A DNA stretch of 64,000 bases from Aphodosoma sp045658305 (lineage in GTDB: Bacteria > Bacteroidota > Bacteroidia > Bacteroidales > Paludibacteraceae): contig JAZOUT010000117.1 of assembly GCA_045658305.1 (NCBI GenBank), positions 12,168 to 76,167 on the forward strand. The letters run 5' to 3'. Positions 24,211 to 31,980 of the stretch are shown one piece after another. Below the pieces are notes generated by a model that was not told where the DNA came from, did not search any database, and worked only from the letters and a program-made list of their open reading frames with translations. The position numbers were made by a program, and so were the translations under genes. Numbering within the stretch: position 1 is the stretch's first letter; the number at the start of each line of letters is the position of its first letter.

Positions 24211-24244
24211 ATTCTCAATTCTCAATTCTCAATTCTCAATTCTC
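24211..24244. repeat. ATTCTCA tandem repeat
   Basis: Four complete ATTCTCA units plus a partial fifth. The array overlaps the last two codons and stop (Glu-Asn-TGA) of the XRE gene. Related (TTGA/TTCA-rich) arrays lie at 12,241-12,258, 24,451-24,476, 53,680-53,713, 57,779-57,817, 61,869-61,905 and 63,964-64,000. Confidence 0.75.
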
Positions 24245-24442
24245 CGTGTATTCAAGTATATCTCCAGGTTGACAATCAAGCTCTTTACATATTGCCTCAA
24301 GCGTAGAAAAGCGTATAGCCTTAGCCTTGCCAGTTTTCAATATCGACAAGTTCGCAGGCGTAATATCCACTCGTTCCGACAATTCCGTCAGCGACATCTT
24401 ACGCTTAGCCATCATCATATCCAAATTAACTATAATCGCCAT
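24236..24442 (-). CDS. XRE regulator, YozG-like
   Basis: A 68-residue protein that is almost only a helix-turn-helix (MSLTELSERVDITPANLSILKTGKAKAIRFSTLEAIC... in part), with the typical end CQPGDILEYTEN. This small XRE type is usually paired with a DUF2975 membrane protein (YoaS/YozG in Bacillus), and that gene lies 29 bases upstream here. The pair probably forms a self-regulating module. The stop codon and last residues fall inside the ATTCTCA repeat. Confidence 0.9.
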   Translation of the reverse strand: MAIIVNLDMMMAKRKMSLTELSERVDITPANLSILKTGKAKAIRFSTLEAICKELDCQPGDILEYTEN

Positions 24443-24471
24443 TACTTAAAACAATTTTCAATTTTCAACTT

Positions 24472-25137
24472 TCAAATAGTCAAGTCTTGCTCTTCCTTTA
24501 TGGTTGTTGCCTGACGCAATATTTCAGTTATAACCAACACAACCAACCCCAACAACAAATTACTCCACTCTATACAATACTGATAGCTCACCTCCAACCC
24601 TTCTATATCTATCAAATGTGCCGCAAGATAAGTTCTACCTAAATCCCACACTGTCGAAATCACAGCCAACACCAAAAACGCCACTCCTATATGATTCAAC
24701 AATAAAATAATCTTCCTTTCAAACACTTGCGAGCGTATAAACAGACGCATCAACTTCACAAAAACTACGACCATATAAATAAATATCGCAATTATAATCC
24801 AATTAACCCAATTCAACACCTCGTACCACACATTATGTTTATCAGTCTCTTCTGAAAACGATTTAGCATATTCTACTATCGAAATATTGTTTCTTAATAT
24901 GACTATCGAATCTCCAGAAAGTTTATTTATCGCATTTGGTGCAAATACTTTCCCCTCTCCATCTGCCACAACATCAACATACAAATGCTCTCTACTTTCC
25001 AATCCATTTGCAATTGTGTATTCCACCATACTATAACCCATCTTTGCGCCTGCAATAAAATCAAGCACAAAATCTGTTACTACCGATGCAAAAAACACCG
25101 CCAACAACAACACACACAATATCTTAAATCGTTTCAT
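24472..25137 (-). CDS. DUF2975 membrane protein
   Basis: A 221-residue protein from ATG 25,137 (MKRFKILCVLLLAVFFASVV). Four membrane segments are expected (about 5-28, 110-130, 150-170 and 185-210), with a non-cytoplasmic loop between the first two. The layout matches DUF2975. It precedes the YozG-like regulator in a two-gene unit. Its function is unknown; the regulator may be controlled by, or control, this membrane partner. Confidence 0.8.
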   Translation of the reverse strand: MKRFKILCVLLLAVFFASVVTDFVLDFIAGAKMGYSMVEYTIANGLESREHLYVDVVADGEGKVFAPNAINKLSGDSIVILRNNISIVEYAKSFSEETDKHNVWYEVLNWVNWIIIAIFIYMVVVFVKLMRLFIRSQVFERKIILLLNHIGVAFLVLAVISTVWDLGRTYLAAHLIDIEGLEVSYQYCIEWSNLLLGLVVLVITEILRQATTIKEEQDLTI

Positions 25138-25223
25138 AATTCTCACCTACTTATCTATAGCCTACAGTCTAACAATCAGTTACAACACGACAACCACTGA
25201 CTGTCAACCATCAACTTTTAACA

Positions 25224-25233
25224 TGCAAAGTAA
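25224..25233 (-). promoter_or_regulatory. Promoter -7 element of the DUF2975/XRE pair
   Basis: TTACTTTGCA reads leftward, close to TAnnTTTG, about 87 bases before the start. Confidence 0.45.
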
Positions 25234-25328
25234 CAAAAAAAATTTCATTTGACCAAATATATTTATCGTTTTTCGATAAAATCAATAAAAAAACATACAT
25301 ATCACCCTATAGTAATCAAAAAAATCAC

Positions 25329-25338
25329 TATCTTTGCA
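25329..25338 (+). promoter_or_regulatory. Promoter -7 element of the DUF2851 gene
   Basis: TATCTTTGCA, 42 bases before the ATG at 25,381. Confidence 0.6.
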
Positions 25339-25380
25339 GAAAATTCCTAACATCTCATTTCTAATTCCACATTGATTTCC

Positions 25381-26643
25381 ATGACCGAAAAACTCCTAAA
25401 CTACATCTGGTTCAACCGCCTATATTTCGAAGAACAACAAACTCTTCTCGGACAATGCGTACGAATCATCTCTCCTGGCATACCCAACACCAATGCTGGC
25501 CCCGATGCTTTCAACGCAAAAGTCGAAATTGACGGTCGTCTTTGGGCTGGCAATGTGGAATTTCATGTGCGTGCAAGCGATTGGCACCGCCACAATCACG
25601 ACGGCAAACGCGAGTACGACAACGTCATTCTTCATGTGGTATTCGAGGCCGACGAGCAGATATTTACACAAACCGACAACCCTATCCCTACCATCATTCT
25701 CAACTACCCAAAATCCATTCTCTCCAACTACAACACACTCATACAGAGCCCACACATCTGCCCTATTGAGTTTGAAAAAATCGACTCATTTCGCCTAAAT
25801 CAGTGGATTGACCGCCTACTCATCGAACGCCTACAGGTGAAAACCGAACGCATCGCACAAATACTCCATGATAGTCAAAACAATTGGAAGCAAGCCTTCT
25901 ACGTTACGCTATGCCGTGCATTTGGTTTTGGGGTTAATGCCGATGCTATGCAACAAGTGGCACAATCTCTACCTCTTAACGTCATAATGCACCATCGCAA
26001 CTCCCTCCAGCAAATCGAGGCACTACTACTCGGACAAGCCGGATTTCTCGACCACATCGACTCTCCCGACTCTCAAACTTCCATTTGGCAACGCGAATAC
26101 AATTTTCTCAAAAACAAATTCTCGCTCCAATCTACTAATGGTGTCTTTTTCAAATTACTACGCATGCGACCAGCCTCTTTCCCAACAATGCGTATAGCTC
26201 AATTCGCCATGCTCCTCCACCAACACGAACACCTATTCAGCAAAACTCTCAACAACCTAAACATCAAATCACTACGTCAAATATTCACCGTCTCAGCATC
26301 TCCATATTGGCACACGCACTACCGCCCATCTCATATCACCGAACATCATGGTTGCAATCTCTCACGCCAAACCATCGACCTACTCATCATCAACACCGTC
26401 GTGCCATTCATCTTTCTCTATGCTCAGACCACACAAGACATTGACCTACAAGAGAAAACCCTCGACCTACTCCGCCAACTCAAAGCCGAAAAAAACCACA
26501 AAGTCACTCATTTCACCAACTTTCCGTGTCCCGATGCCTACACATCGCAAGCCCTCATCCAACTCCACGACAACTACTGCCTCCGCAAAGACTGCCTCCG
26601 TTGCCAACTCGCACATCAATACCTCAAAACAAACAAAGATTAA
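25381..26643 (+). CDS. DUF2851 family protein
   Basis: A 420-residue soluble protein from ATG 25,381 (MTEKLLNYIW); an upstream TTG in frame is less likely. The start LLNYIWFNRLYFEEQQT and the segment PGIPNTNAGPDAFNAKVEIDG-type (GPDF nuclease-like pattern, then WAGNVEFHVRASDWHRHNHD) are characteristic of DUF2851. The C-terminus has a CxxxxC-rich end (YCLRKDCLRCQLAHQYL). This family is widespread in Bacteroidota; the N-terminal pattern with acidic residues and H/D clusters resembles restriction-like nuclease folds, but no activity is established. Single gene, divergent from the DUF2975 pair. Confidence 0.85.
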   Translation: MTEKLLNYIWFNRLYFEEQQTLLGQCVRIISPGIPNTNAGPDAFNAKVEIDGRLWAGNVEFHVRASDWHRHNHDGKREYDNVILHVVFEADEQIFTQTDNPIPTIILNYPKSILSNYNTLIQSPHICPIEFEKIDSFRLNQWIDRLLIERLQVKTERIAQILHDSQNNWKQAFYVTLCRAFGFGVNADAMQQVAQSLPLNVIMHHRNSLQQIEALLLGQAGFLDHIDSPDSQTSIWQREYNFLKNKFSLQSTNGVFFKLLRMRPASFPTMRIAQFAMLLHQHEHLFSKTLNNLNIKSLRQIFTVSASPYWHTHYRPSHITEHHGCNLSRQTIDLLIINTVVPFIFLYAQTTQDIDLQEKTLDLLRQLKAEKNHKVTHFTNFPCPDAYTSQALIQLHDNYCLRKDCLRCQLAHQYLKTNKD

Positions 26644-26679
26644 TATAATAAGGACGATATAACACTTTTTTTTTGATTT

Positions 26680-26728
26680 AGGTGCGTTTTCCTATAAAAA
26701 TACCTTCAAAAAAGGTGCGTTTTCCTAT
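26680..26728. repeat. Direct repeat AGGTGCGTTTTCCTAT
   Basis: Two exact 16-base copies at 26,680-26,695 and 26,713-26,728 in the intergenic stretch between DUF2851 and the JAB operon. They could be a duplicated target site or protein-binding sites at the edge of the AT-rich island. Confidence 0.6.
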
Positions 26729-26852
26729 TTTCCCTGATTTTATAGCAATTGAATAACCTACAACGCCGACGAAAAAGGCAACAAACAAAACATGCTCTCC
26801 AACCTATTTTTGTCTTATTGAATTAAACAACAATTTTAATTTGATTAACTAT

Positions 26853-26892
26853 AAAAAGACTTCATTTTGCGATTGCAAAATGAAGTCTTTTT
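26853..26892. terminator. Bidirectional terminator
   Basis: Perfect 18-bp stem with core GACTTCATTTTGC/GCAAAATGAAGTC, loop GATT, and A/T-runs on both flanks. It separates the DUF2851 gene from the convergent JAB operon. Confidence 0.9.
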
Positions 26893-26912
26893 ATACTATA
26901 GCCTAATCTTTT

Positions 26913-27464
26913 TTACCCCTTCATATTATATATCCCCCACTTTACATTCTGATCTTTAATTAATTCCTTCCCATCTAATTCTATTTTTTGTAAATCAAAA
27001 GATGTAACTTTATTTTTCGTTATAATTATATGATCCCAAAGAAGTATATCCATTGCATTAAGCGTCTTTTTTATACGATTAGTTAATGCTATTTCCTCTT
27101 TTGTAATTGTTAAATCATCTGTTACATGATTATGAACAACAAATACGCAAGAAGCCATAAGTTCAACTGCTATTTTTGCGATAATCAATGGATCTGTTTC
27201 AAATCCAGCCGTACCCCCTTGTCCTATTTTAGCATAGCCTAGTGTATAATAATGATTATCACAAAATATTGCAAAACAAGATTGATGAATTTCAATATCA
27301 TCCGTATAAAATTGACGTATCAATTTAATTATAGCACCTGGGGTATTCGCATTAATAACAGGAAAACTCGGATCACATTCTTCTACTACTATTTTTACTT
27401 TACGACAATAAGTCATATTCTTCATCCTATCATGGATTTCTTTATTTAACAAATTTGCATTCAT
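26913..27464 (-). CDS. RadC-like JAB/MPN-domain protein (altered active site)
   Basis: A 183-residue protein with a single RadC-type JAB domain at about residues 40-165. The metal motif is HNH at 111-113, but the usual Ser and Asp are Thr121 and Glu124, and the catalytic Glu position is Gln61. The end WDHIIITKNKVTSF matches RadC (DHIII). RadC's helix-hairpin-helix is absent. It overlaps the two-JAB gene by 4 bases and is the last gene of a three-gene operon. JAB domains are usually zinc isopeptidases or of unknown function in RadC. This copy may bind metal yet have reduced activity. Confidence 0.8.
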   Translation of the reverse strand: MNANLLNKEIHDRMKNMTYCRKVKIVVEECDPSFPVINANTPGAIIKLIRQFYTDDIEIHQSCFAIFCDNHYYTLGYAKIGQGGTAGFETDPLIIAKIAVELMASCVFVVHNHVTDDLTITKEEIALTNRIKKTLNAMDILLWDHIIITKNKVTSFDLQKIELDGKELIKDQNVKWGIYNMKG

Positions 27465-28453
27465 AATATTTCATACCCCTTATAAAACAAATCTTCTTTA
27501 TCAAAAGATAAATAATTGTTTTTAGTTAAAATGATATAATCGTTTATCACATAATCCATTAAATCCACTCGCCAATTAAGACTTTCCACAAAGTCAACAT
27601 CTATCTCCATTGGTTTTGCCTCTCCAATAATTGGATAAGTATGAATTACATAAAATTGAGAAGTTGATGATTCTTTTATAAGCCTTGCTATTTTCAAAGA
27701 ATCACTATACAATCCAGGCTTTAAATGTTTACTAACCTTAATATAAGCCATTGTATATCCTTTTTCATCCATGCAAAGGATAAAATACAATTCTTTTTTA
27801 GCTATCTCTTTTGAAAATCTTTTTCGTACAAAATCTATTGCATCCTCACTATTTTCAATTTTAACAACAGGAAAATTATTATCTCTATCTACAATTTTAT
27901 ATTTAATCTCTTTACATAAATTTATTCTCGGCTCCTTTTCTTTAGTAATAATTCTTTTGATACGTTTTTCATTTAAATTATTAATTTTCAAAAACGAACC
28001 TCTTTCATCATAAAGAGAATAATAACTATAAGAATACAATATAATATGGTCACGAAATATTATACCAGCTCCATCAAGTATTTTTTGTAGATCCGTAGTT
28101 AGTTCTATATCACCATCACTTGGACCAGCTTCTTTACGAAAAAATGTTGGATGATTATGAACTAATATTATTTGCCAAGCAGATAATTTAATAGCTAATT
28201 CAACAACTAAATCTAAATCTAATATATGTAAATAACGAGACCCTAATGATGCTTTATGATAAGCTAATGTATTATTATATTTATCTAAGAAAAGGACAAA
28301 ACACGTTTCATACAAACTTATATCACTTTTATAAAATTGTCGTACAAAATTTGCAGCATCTTCTGAAGAGTTGATAACAGCTGCAGGGAAATGCTCTCCT
28401 TCTTCTTTATACGAAACATTAACTTTCTTAAATATTTGAATTCTATTTAACAT
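27461..28453 (-). CDS. Tandem RadC-like JAB/MPN protein (one intact, one degenerate domain)
   Basis: A 330-residue protein made of two RadC-like JAB domains. Domain 1 (about 20-155) keeps Glu49, His99, His101, Ser112 and Asp115 in LVHNHP...GPSDGD, so its zinc site looks complete. Domain 2 (about 185-325) has HTYP at 271-274: the second metal histidine is replaced by Tyr273. The full order in the operon is therefore Nmad3, JAB intact, JAB degenerate, JAB altered. It lies 10 bases after the Nmad3 gene. I know of no named system with this layout. Base composition is very AT-rich compared with flanking genes, suggesting transfer. Confidence 0.8.
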   Translation of the reverse strand: MLNRIQIFKKVNVSYKEEGEHFPAAVINSSEDAANFVRQFYKSDISLYETCFVLFLDKYNNTLAYHKASLGSRYLHILDLDLVVELAIKLSAWQIILVHNHPTFFRKEAGPSDGDIELTTDLQKILDGAGIIFRDHIILYSYSYYSLYDERGSFLKINNLNEKRIKRIITKEKEPRINLCKEIKYKIVDRDNNFPVVKIENSEDAIDFVRKRFSKEIAKKELYFILCMDEKGYTMAYIKVSKHLKPGLYSDSLKIARLIKESSTSQFYVIHTYPIIGEAKPMEIDVDFVESLNWRVDLMDYVINDYIILTKNNYLSFDKEDLFYKGYEIL

Positions 28454-28463
28454 AATTCAATAT

Positions 28464-29294
28464 TTACTTACTGGTAATTATATTTTTAACCCATTCCATT
28501 GCTTGTTCATTAGGCTCAAATACAAACTCTTGACCTTTACAAACGGAATAAAAATCATTACCTTTCCAAGCATTTTTATGATAAGATATTTCTATATCTT
28601 TAAAAAACAAAGGCATATCCCAAACTCGTCTTGACATACCTTGTTTAGTCAAAACACGTTTTTTGTCATATCTAAACATTCCACCTCCCTTATATTCTGG
28701 AGCAAATGTCAAATTATCTGTTGCTACGAAAATAGCATTTTGCCCTCTTTCCCAACGGAATTTTTTATCATGAGGATGAGCTGCTTTAAGGAAATGAGGT
28801 ACAAATTTCTCATCTTTAACAACTTTATCTATTTGCAAATATCCAAACATAACATGCAAATCTGGCGCATTTGGTACATATCTCAATTTTCCGTTATAAT
28901 ACTCTGTTTGCTTAAACCAACCAAAAAACAAAAATAAATCACCTTCATCTACATTGTTATTATACAAATGACCAAGAGGCGACATTGCTTGCCCAAAAGC
29001 AGGTTTCCAACCTTCTTTTCTCTGTATACAAACAATATCCAAATCAGGATCTAAATGGCATCCGTCAGTTGGCTTAATTGCCGATTTAGGACACAATTGT
29101 TTAATTATATCGTAATAACTAACTCCATTATGTTTTAATGTTTCAAATGTATTTTCTATATCATTTTTATCTGGTATTGGAAATACTAATAAAGTTCCGT
29201 CAGGCAAAATAGGATTTGGAATACATCCATTTTGTGAATCAAAACCTTTACGACTAATAACAATATGTTTTGGTTTTTTAATTTGCTTTTCCAT
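28464..29294 (-). CDS. Nmad3-like (nucleotide modification associated domain 3) protein
   Basis: A 276-residue protein from ATG 29,294 (MEKQIKKPKHIVISRKGFDS); the ten upstream in-frame codons cross the leader and are less likely. The motif ISRKGFDSQNGCIPNPILPDG and following PIPD..., then HLDPDLD and FGQAMSPLGHLYNN, match my memory of the Nmad3 family. That family was defined by association with modified-base DNA systems of phages and bacteria, and its biochemical function is not established. Later segments such as GDLFLFFGWF and RWERGQNAIFVATDNLTF are also typical. It is the first gene of the operon, with a promoter about 60 bases upstream. Confidence 0.75.
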   Translation of the reverse strand: MEKQIKKPKHIVISRKGFDSQNGCIPNPILPDGTLLVFPIPDKNDIENTFETLKHNGVSYYDIIKQLCPKSAIKPTDGCHLDPDLDIVCIQRKEGWKPAFGQAMSPLGHLYNNNVDEGDLFLFFGWFKQTEYYNGKLRYVPNAPDLHVMFGYLQIDKVVKDEKFVPHFLKAAHPHDKKFRWERGQNAIFVATDNLTFAPEYKGGGMFRYDKKRVLTKQGMSRRVWDMPLFFKDIEISYHKNAWKGNDFYSVCKGQEFVFEPNEQAMEWVKNIITSK

Positions 29295-29354
29295 TTTATA
29301 TTCCCTAATTCGTGTCGGGCACAACTTCTATAAATAAACATTAGTGAATTCGAG

Positions 29355-29364
29355 TGCAAAATTA
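29355..29364 (-). promoter_or_regulatory. Promoter -7 element of the Nmad3/JAB operon
   Basis: TAATTTTGCA reads leftward, 61 bases before the start. Confidence 0.55.
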
Positions 29365-29417
29365 CAACCTCATTTTGACAACTTTTGACAAAAATAAAAT
29401 ATTTTCAAAAAAAGCAC

Positions 29418-29446
29418 AAAAAAAGCGAGAACTTAACTTTCTCGCT
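29418..29446 (-). terminator. Terminator of the 29.4-29.7 kb ncRNA
   Basis: 8-bp stem AGCGAGAA/TTCTCGCT with a 7-base loop and a leftward T-run. Confidence 0.8.
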
Positions 29447-29711
29447 ATGATTAGGTATTTGGCGTGACCTTGTATGTACGAATAAGTTAAGCCCACGCAT
29501 TTATATGTGCAATGGGCATTCTTGAACTTATTCCTTCACATACTTAAAATCGCCAAATTTCAATCATAGAAGAAATGAGCAAAAATGCTATACTTTATAA
29601 CCCGAGAACGCTACTCGGAGGAGCCACTATTTCAATACCCATCAGGCATACTCTCTCGCCACATAAGACACTCAACCCGAGCATCCCTACAACAAAAGGC
29701 GCAACCCCTAT
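29418..29711 (-). ncRNA. Candidate structured ncRNA with 6S-like long hairpin
   Basis: A leftward unit with its own promoter (TACCTTTGCG, 29,719-29,728) and terminator (29,418-29,446). Near the 3' end a long imperfect hairpin spans about 29,447-29,567: ATGATT/AATCAT, TTTGGCG/CGCCAAA, TATGT/ACATA, GAATAAGTT/AACTTATTC and GCCCA/TGGGC, with internal bulges. The 5' part has small hairpins such as CCGAG/CTCGG. A long bulged rod recalls 6S RNA, but other ncRNA families are possible. No convincing protein is encoded. Confidence 0.55.
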
Positions 29712-29718
29712 ATGTCTC

Positions 29719-29728
29719 CGCAAAGGTA
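29719..29728 (-). promoter_or_regulatory. Promoter of the ncRNA
   Basis: -7 element TACCTTTGCG reads leftward, with a TTG about 20 bases upstream of it, matching Bacteroidota promoter spacing. Confidence 0.6.
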
Positions 29729-29786
29729 AAAATTATTTTTCAAACACACAACAATTTCAAATAAAAAATCTTTCCCTAAATCTTGA

Positions 29787-29960
29787 TTCTTCGTCAATTT
29801 AGTTTAAACCCATTATTTCAATATCCCCTTTATCCTAAAAAAAATCCACTAAAATATAGCTAACGCACCATATTCTCCCCCTGCCTTAGGGGGAGTGTCC
29901 GTAGGACGAGGGGGTTAAAAAAGATAATAAACGACATCATTCAACTAAATTAACGAAGAA
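29787..29960. mobile_element. MITE-like element with 18-bp terminal inverted repeats
   Basis: TTCTTCGTCAATTTAGTT at 29,787-29,804 is the inverse complement of 29,943-29,960 except at one base. The 174-base interior encodes nothing and contains a strong GC hairpin region (CCCCCTGCCTTAGGGGG, then GTCCGTAGGAC) near 29,878-29,916. The rest of the gap to 30,113 is AT-rich, with ATACTATAAATAT-type microrepeats at about 29,985-30,048. Confidence 0.5.
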
Positions 29961-30113
29961 CCTAAACCTTTCCCATACTACAACATACTATAAATATATG
30001 ATAAATATACTATAAATATAGGATAAACATACTATAAATATACTATAAAGCAATGCTCACCATCACCAAAAAAAACACCCACTCCCCATCTTTCACAATC
30101 CAACTTTTTTTCG

Positions 30114-30123
30114 TAATTTTGCA
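30114..30123 (+). promoter_or_regulatory. Promoter -7 element of prfC
   Basis: TAATTTTGCA, about 100 bases before the prfC start. Confidence 0.5.
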
Positions 30124-30188
30124 TTTCCAAAATAAATCTAATTTGCCCAATTAGGCTCATTAGTCTAATCTAATAATAATCAAATAAT

Positions 30189-30218
30189 TGTGCATTATGC
30201 ATTATGCATTATGCATTG
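30189..30218. repeat. TGCATTA tandem repeat upstream of prfC
   Basis: TGTGCATTATGCATTATGCA and a further unit, ending 8 bases before the prfC ATG, so within its untranslated leader and ribosome-binding region. Same repeat class as at 12,121-12,158. Confidence 0.65.
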
Positions 30219-30226
30219 AATAAATT

Positions 30227-31798
30227 ATGTACGAAAACGAAATTAACCGCCGACGCACCTTTGCGATTATCTCTCACCCCGATGCTGGTAAGACAACTCT
30301 CACCGAAAAACTCCTCCTCTTCGGTGGTGCTATCCACGTAGCTGGTGCCGTAAAATCAAATAAAATCAAGAAAACTGCTACTTCCGACTGGATGGAAATC
30401 GAGAAACAACGTGGTATCTCGGTTGCTACTTCGGTGATGGGATTCGAATATCGCGACTTCAAAATCAATATCCTCGACACCCCTGGTCACCAAGACTTTG
30501 CCGAAGATACTTTCCGTACACTCACTGCCGTGGATAGCGTTATCATCGTGGTCGACTCTGCCAAAGGTGTCGAAGCACAAACTCGCAAACTCATGCAAGT
30601 CTGCACAATGCGCAAAACGCCAGTGATGATTTTCGTCAACAAGATGGACCGCGAAGGTAAAAATCCGTTCGACCTCCTCGACGAACTCGAAGCCGAACTC
30701 GGCATCAAGGTGCGCCCTCTCTCTTGGCCTATCAACTCAGGCATCAAATTCAAGGGCGTTTACAACATATATCAAGACATACTCAATCTCTACACACCTA
30801 ATAAACAAAAGGTTTCTGAAACTATCGCCGTTGACATTCACTCTGCCGACTTCGACAATATGGTGGGTGAAGACGATGCAGAACAACTCCGCAACGACAT
30901 CGAACTCATCGATGGTGTCTATGACCCATTCGATGTAAAGGACTATCTCGCTGCCGACGTAGCTCCTGTATTCTTCGGTTCTGCCCTCAACACCTTCGGT
31001 GTGAAAGAGCTTCTCGACTGCTTCGTGGATATCGCACCAGCACCACTACCAGTCGATGCTGTCGAACGTACAGTTGACCCACACGAAGAACCATTCACTG
31101 GCTTTGTGTTTAAAATCCATGCCAATATGGACCCTAACCACCGCTCGTGTATCGCCTTCGTGAAAATCTGTTCGGGTAAATTCGAGCGTAACGTCAACTA
31201 CAAACACATGCGCCTCGGCAAGCAGTTCCGCTTCTCAGCCCCTACAGCCTTCATGGCTCAGAAAAAAGAGACTGTCGACGAAGCCTTTGCAGGCGACATT
31301 ATCGGTCTCCCAGATACAGGCAACTTCAAAATTGGCGACACACTCACTTCAGGCGAAAATCTCCACTTCAAAGGCCTTCCAAGCTTCTCACCAGAGATGT
31401 TCAAATATATCGAGAATGCCGACCCAATGAAGACAAAACAACTTCAAAAAGGTATCGACCAACTCATGGGCGAAGGTGTGGCACAAGTGTTTACCCACCA
31501 AAACAACAACCGCAAAATCATTGGTACTGTAGGCCAACTCCAATTCGAAGTAATCGAATACCGCCTCCTCCACGAATATGGCGCACAATGCCGTTGGGAA
31601 CCAATGTCACTCTTCAAAGCATGTTGGATTGAATCAGATGACCCAGCCGAACTCGAAAACTTCAAACGTCGCAAATTCCAATACATGGCAGTCGACAAAG
31701 ATGGCCGCGACGTATTCCTCGCAGAAAGTGGTTATCTGCTCCAAATGGCACAATCAGACTTCCCAAAAATCCGCTTCCACTTTACATCCGAGTTCTAA
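30227..31798 (+). CDS. prfC: Peptide chain release factor 3 (RF3)
   Basis: A 523-residue GTPase that recycles RF1 and RF2 from the ribosome after termination. Motifs: G1 SHPDAGKTTL (residues 16-25), switch I KQRGISVATSV, G3 DTPGHQDF, G4 NKMDRE, followed by domain II/III with KIHANMDPNHRSCIAFVKICSG and the RF3 C-terminal part (GVAQVFTHQNNNRKIIGTVGQLQFEV, partly quoted: VGQLQFEVIEYRL). Length matches RF3 (520-530). Codon use is GC-rich at third positions, consistent with strong expression. Confidence 0.97.
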   Translation: MYENEINRRRTFAIISHPDAGKTTLTEKLLLFGGAIHVAGAVKSNKIKKTATSDWMEIEKQRGISVATSVMGFEYRDFKINILDTPGHQDFAEDTFRTLTAVDSVIIVVDSAKGVEAQTRKLMQVCTMRKTPVMIFVNKMDREGKNPFDLLDELEAELGIKVRPLSWPINSGIKFKGVYNIYQDILNLYTPNKQKVSETIAVDIHSADFDNMVGEDDAEQLRNDIELIDGVYDPFDVKDYLAADVAPVFFGSALNTFGVKELLDCFVDIAPAPLPVDAVERTVDPHEEPFTGFVFKIHANMDPNHRSCIAFVKICSGKFERNVNYKHMRLGKQFRFSAPTAFMAQKKETVDEAFAGDIIGLPDTGNFKIGDTLTSGENLHFKGLPSFSPEMFKYIENADPMKTKQLQKGIDQLMGEGVAQVFTHQNNNRKIIGTVGQLQFEVIEYRLLHEYGAQCRWEPMSLFKACWIESDDPAELENFKRRKFQYMAVDKDGRDVFLAESGYLLQMAQSDFPKIRFHFTSEF

Positions 31799-31923
31799 AA
31801 ACAGACCTACCAACCCTCCAAAATCAGTTGCGGTTTGCTTGAGGGTTGCTGTCGATATAGACCCCAAAATGCACATGGGCGACTTCGCAACTTCGCAAGT
31901 TCGCAACATCAATAACCAAAAAT

Positions 31924-31961
31924 AAAAATAGGCTGCATCAAGTGTTGGTGCAGCCTATTTT
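31924..31961. terminator. Bidirectional terminator between prfC and the amidase gene
   Basis: 12-bp stem AAATAGGCTGCA/TGCAGCCTATTT with an 11-base loop, between convergent genes. Confidence 0.75.
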
Positions 31962-31980
31962 ACTATTGAATAACAACCAC

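Noticed and set aside
29575..29802. 75-codon plus-strand protein
   Set aside because: It lies antisense to the structured ncRNA candidate and has no coding signature; likely a spurious call.
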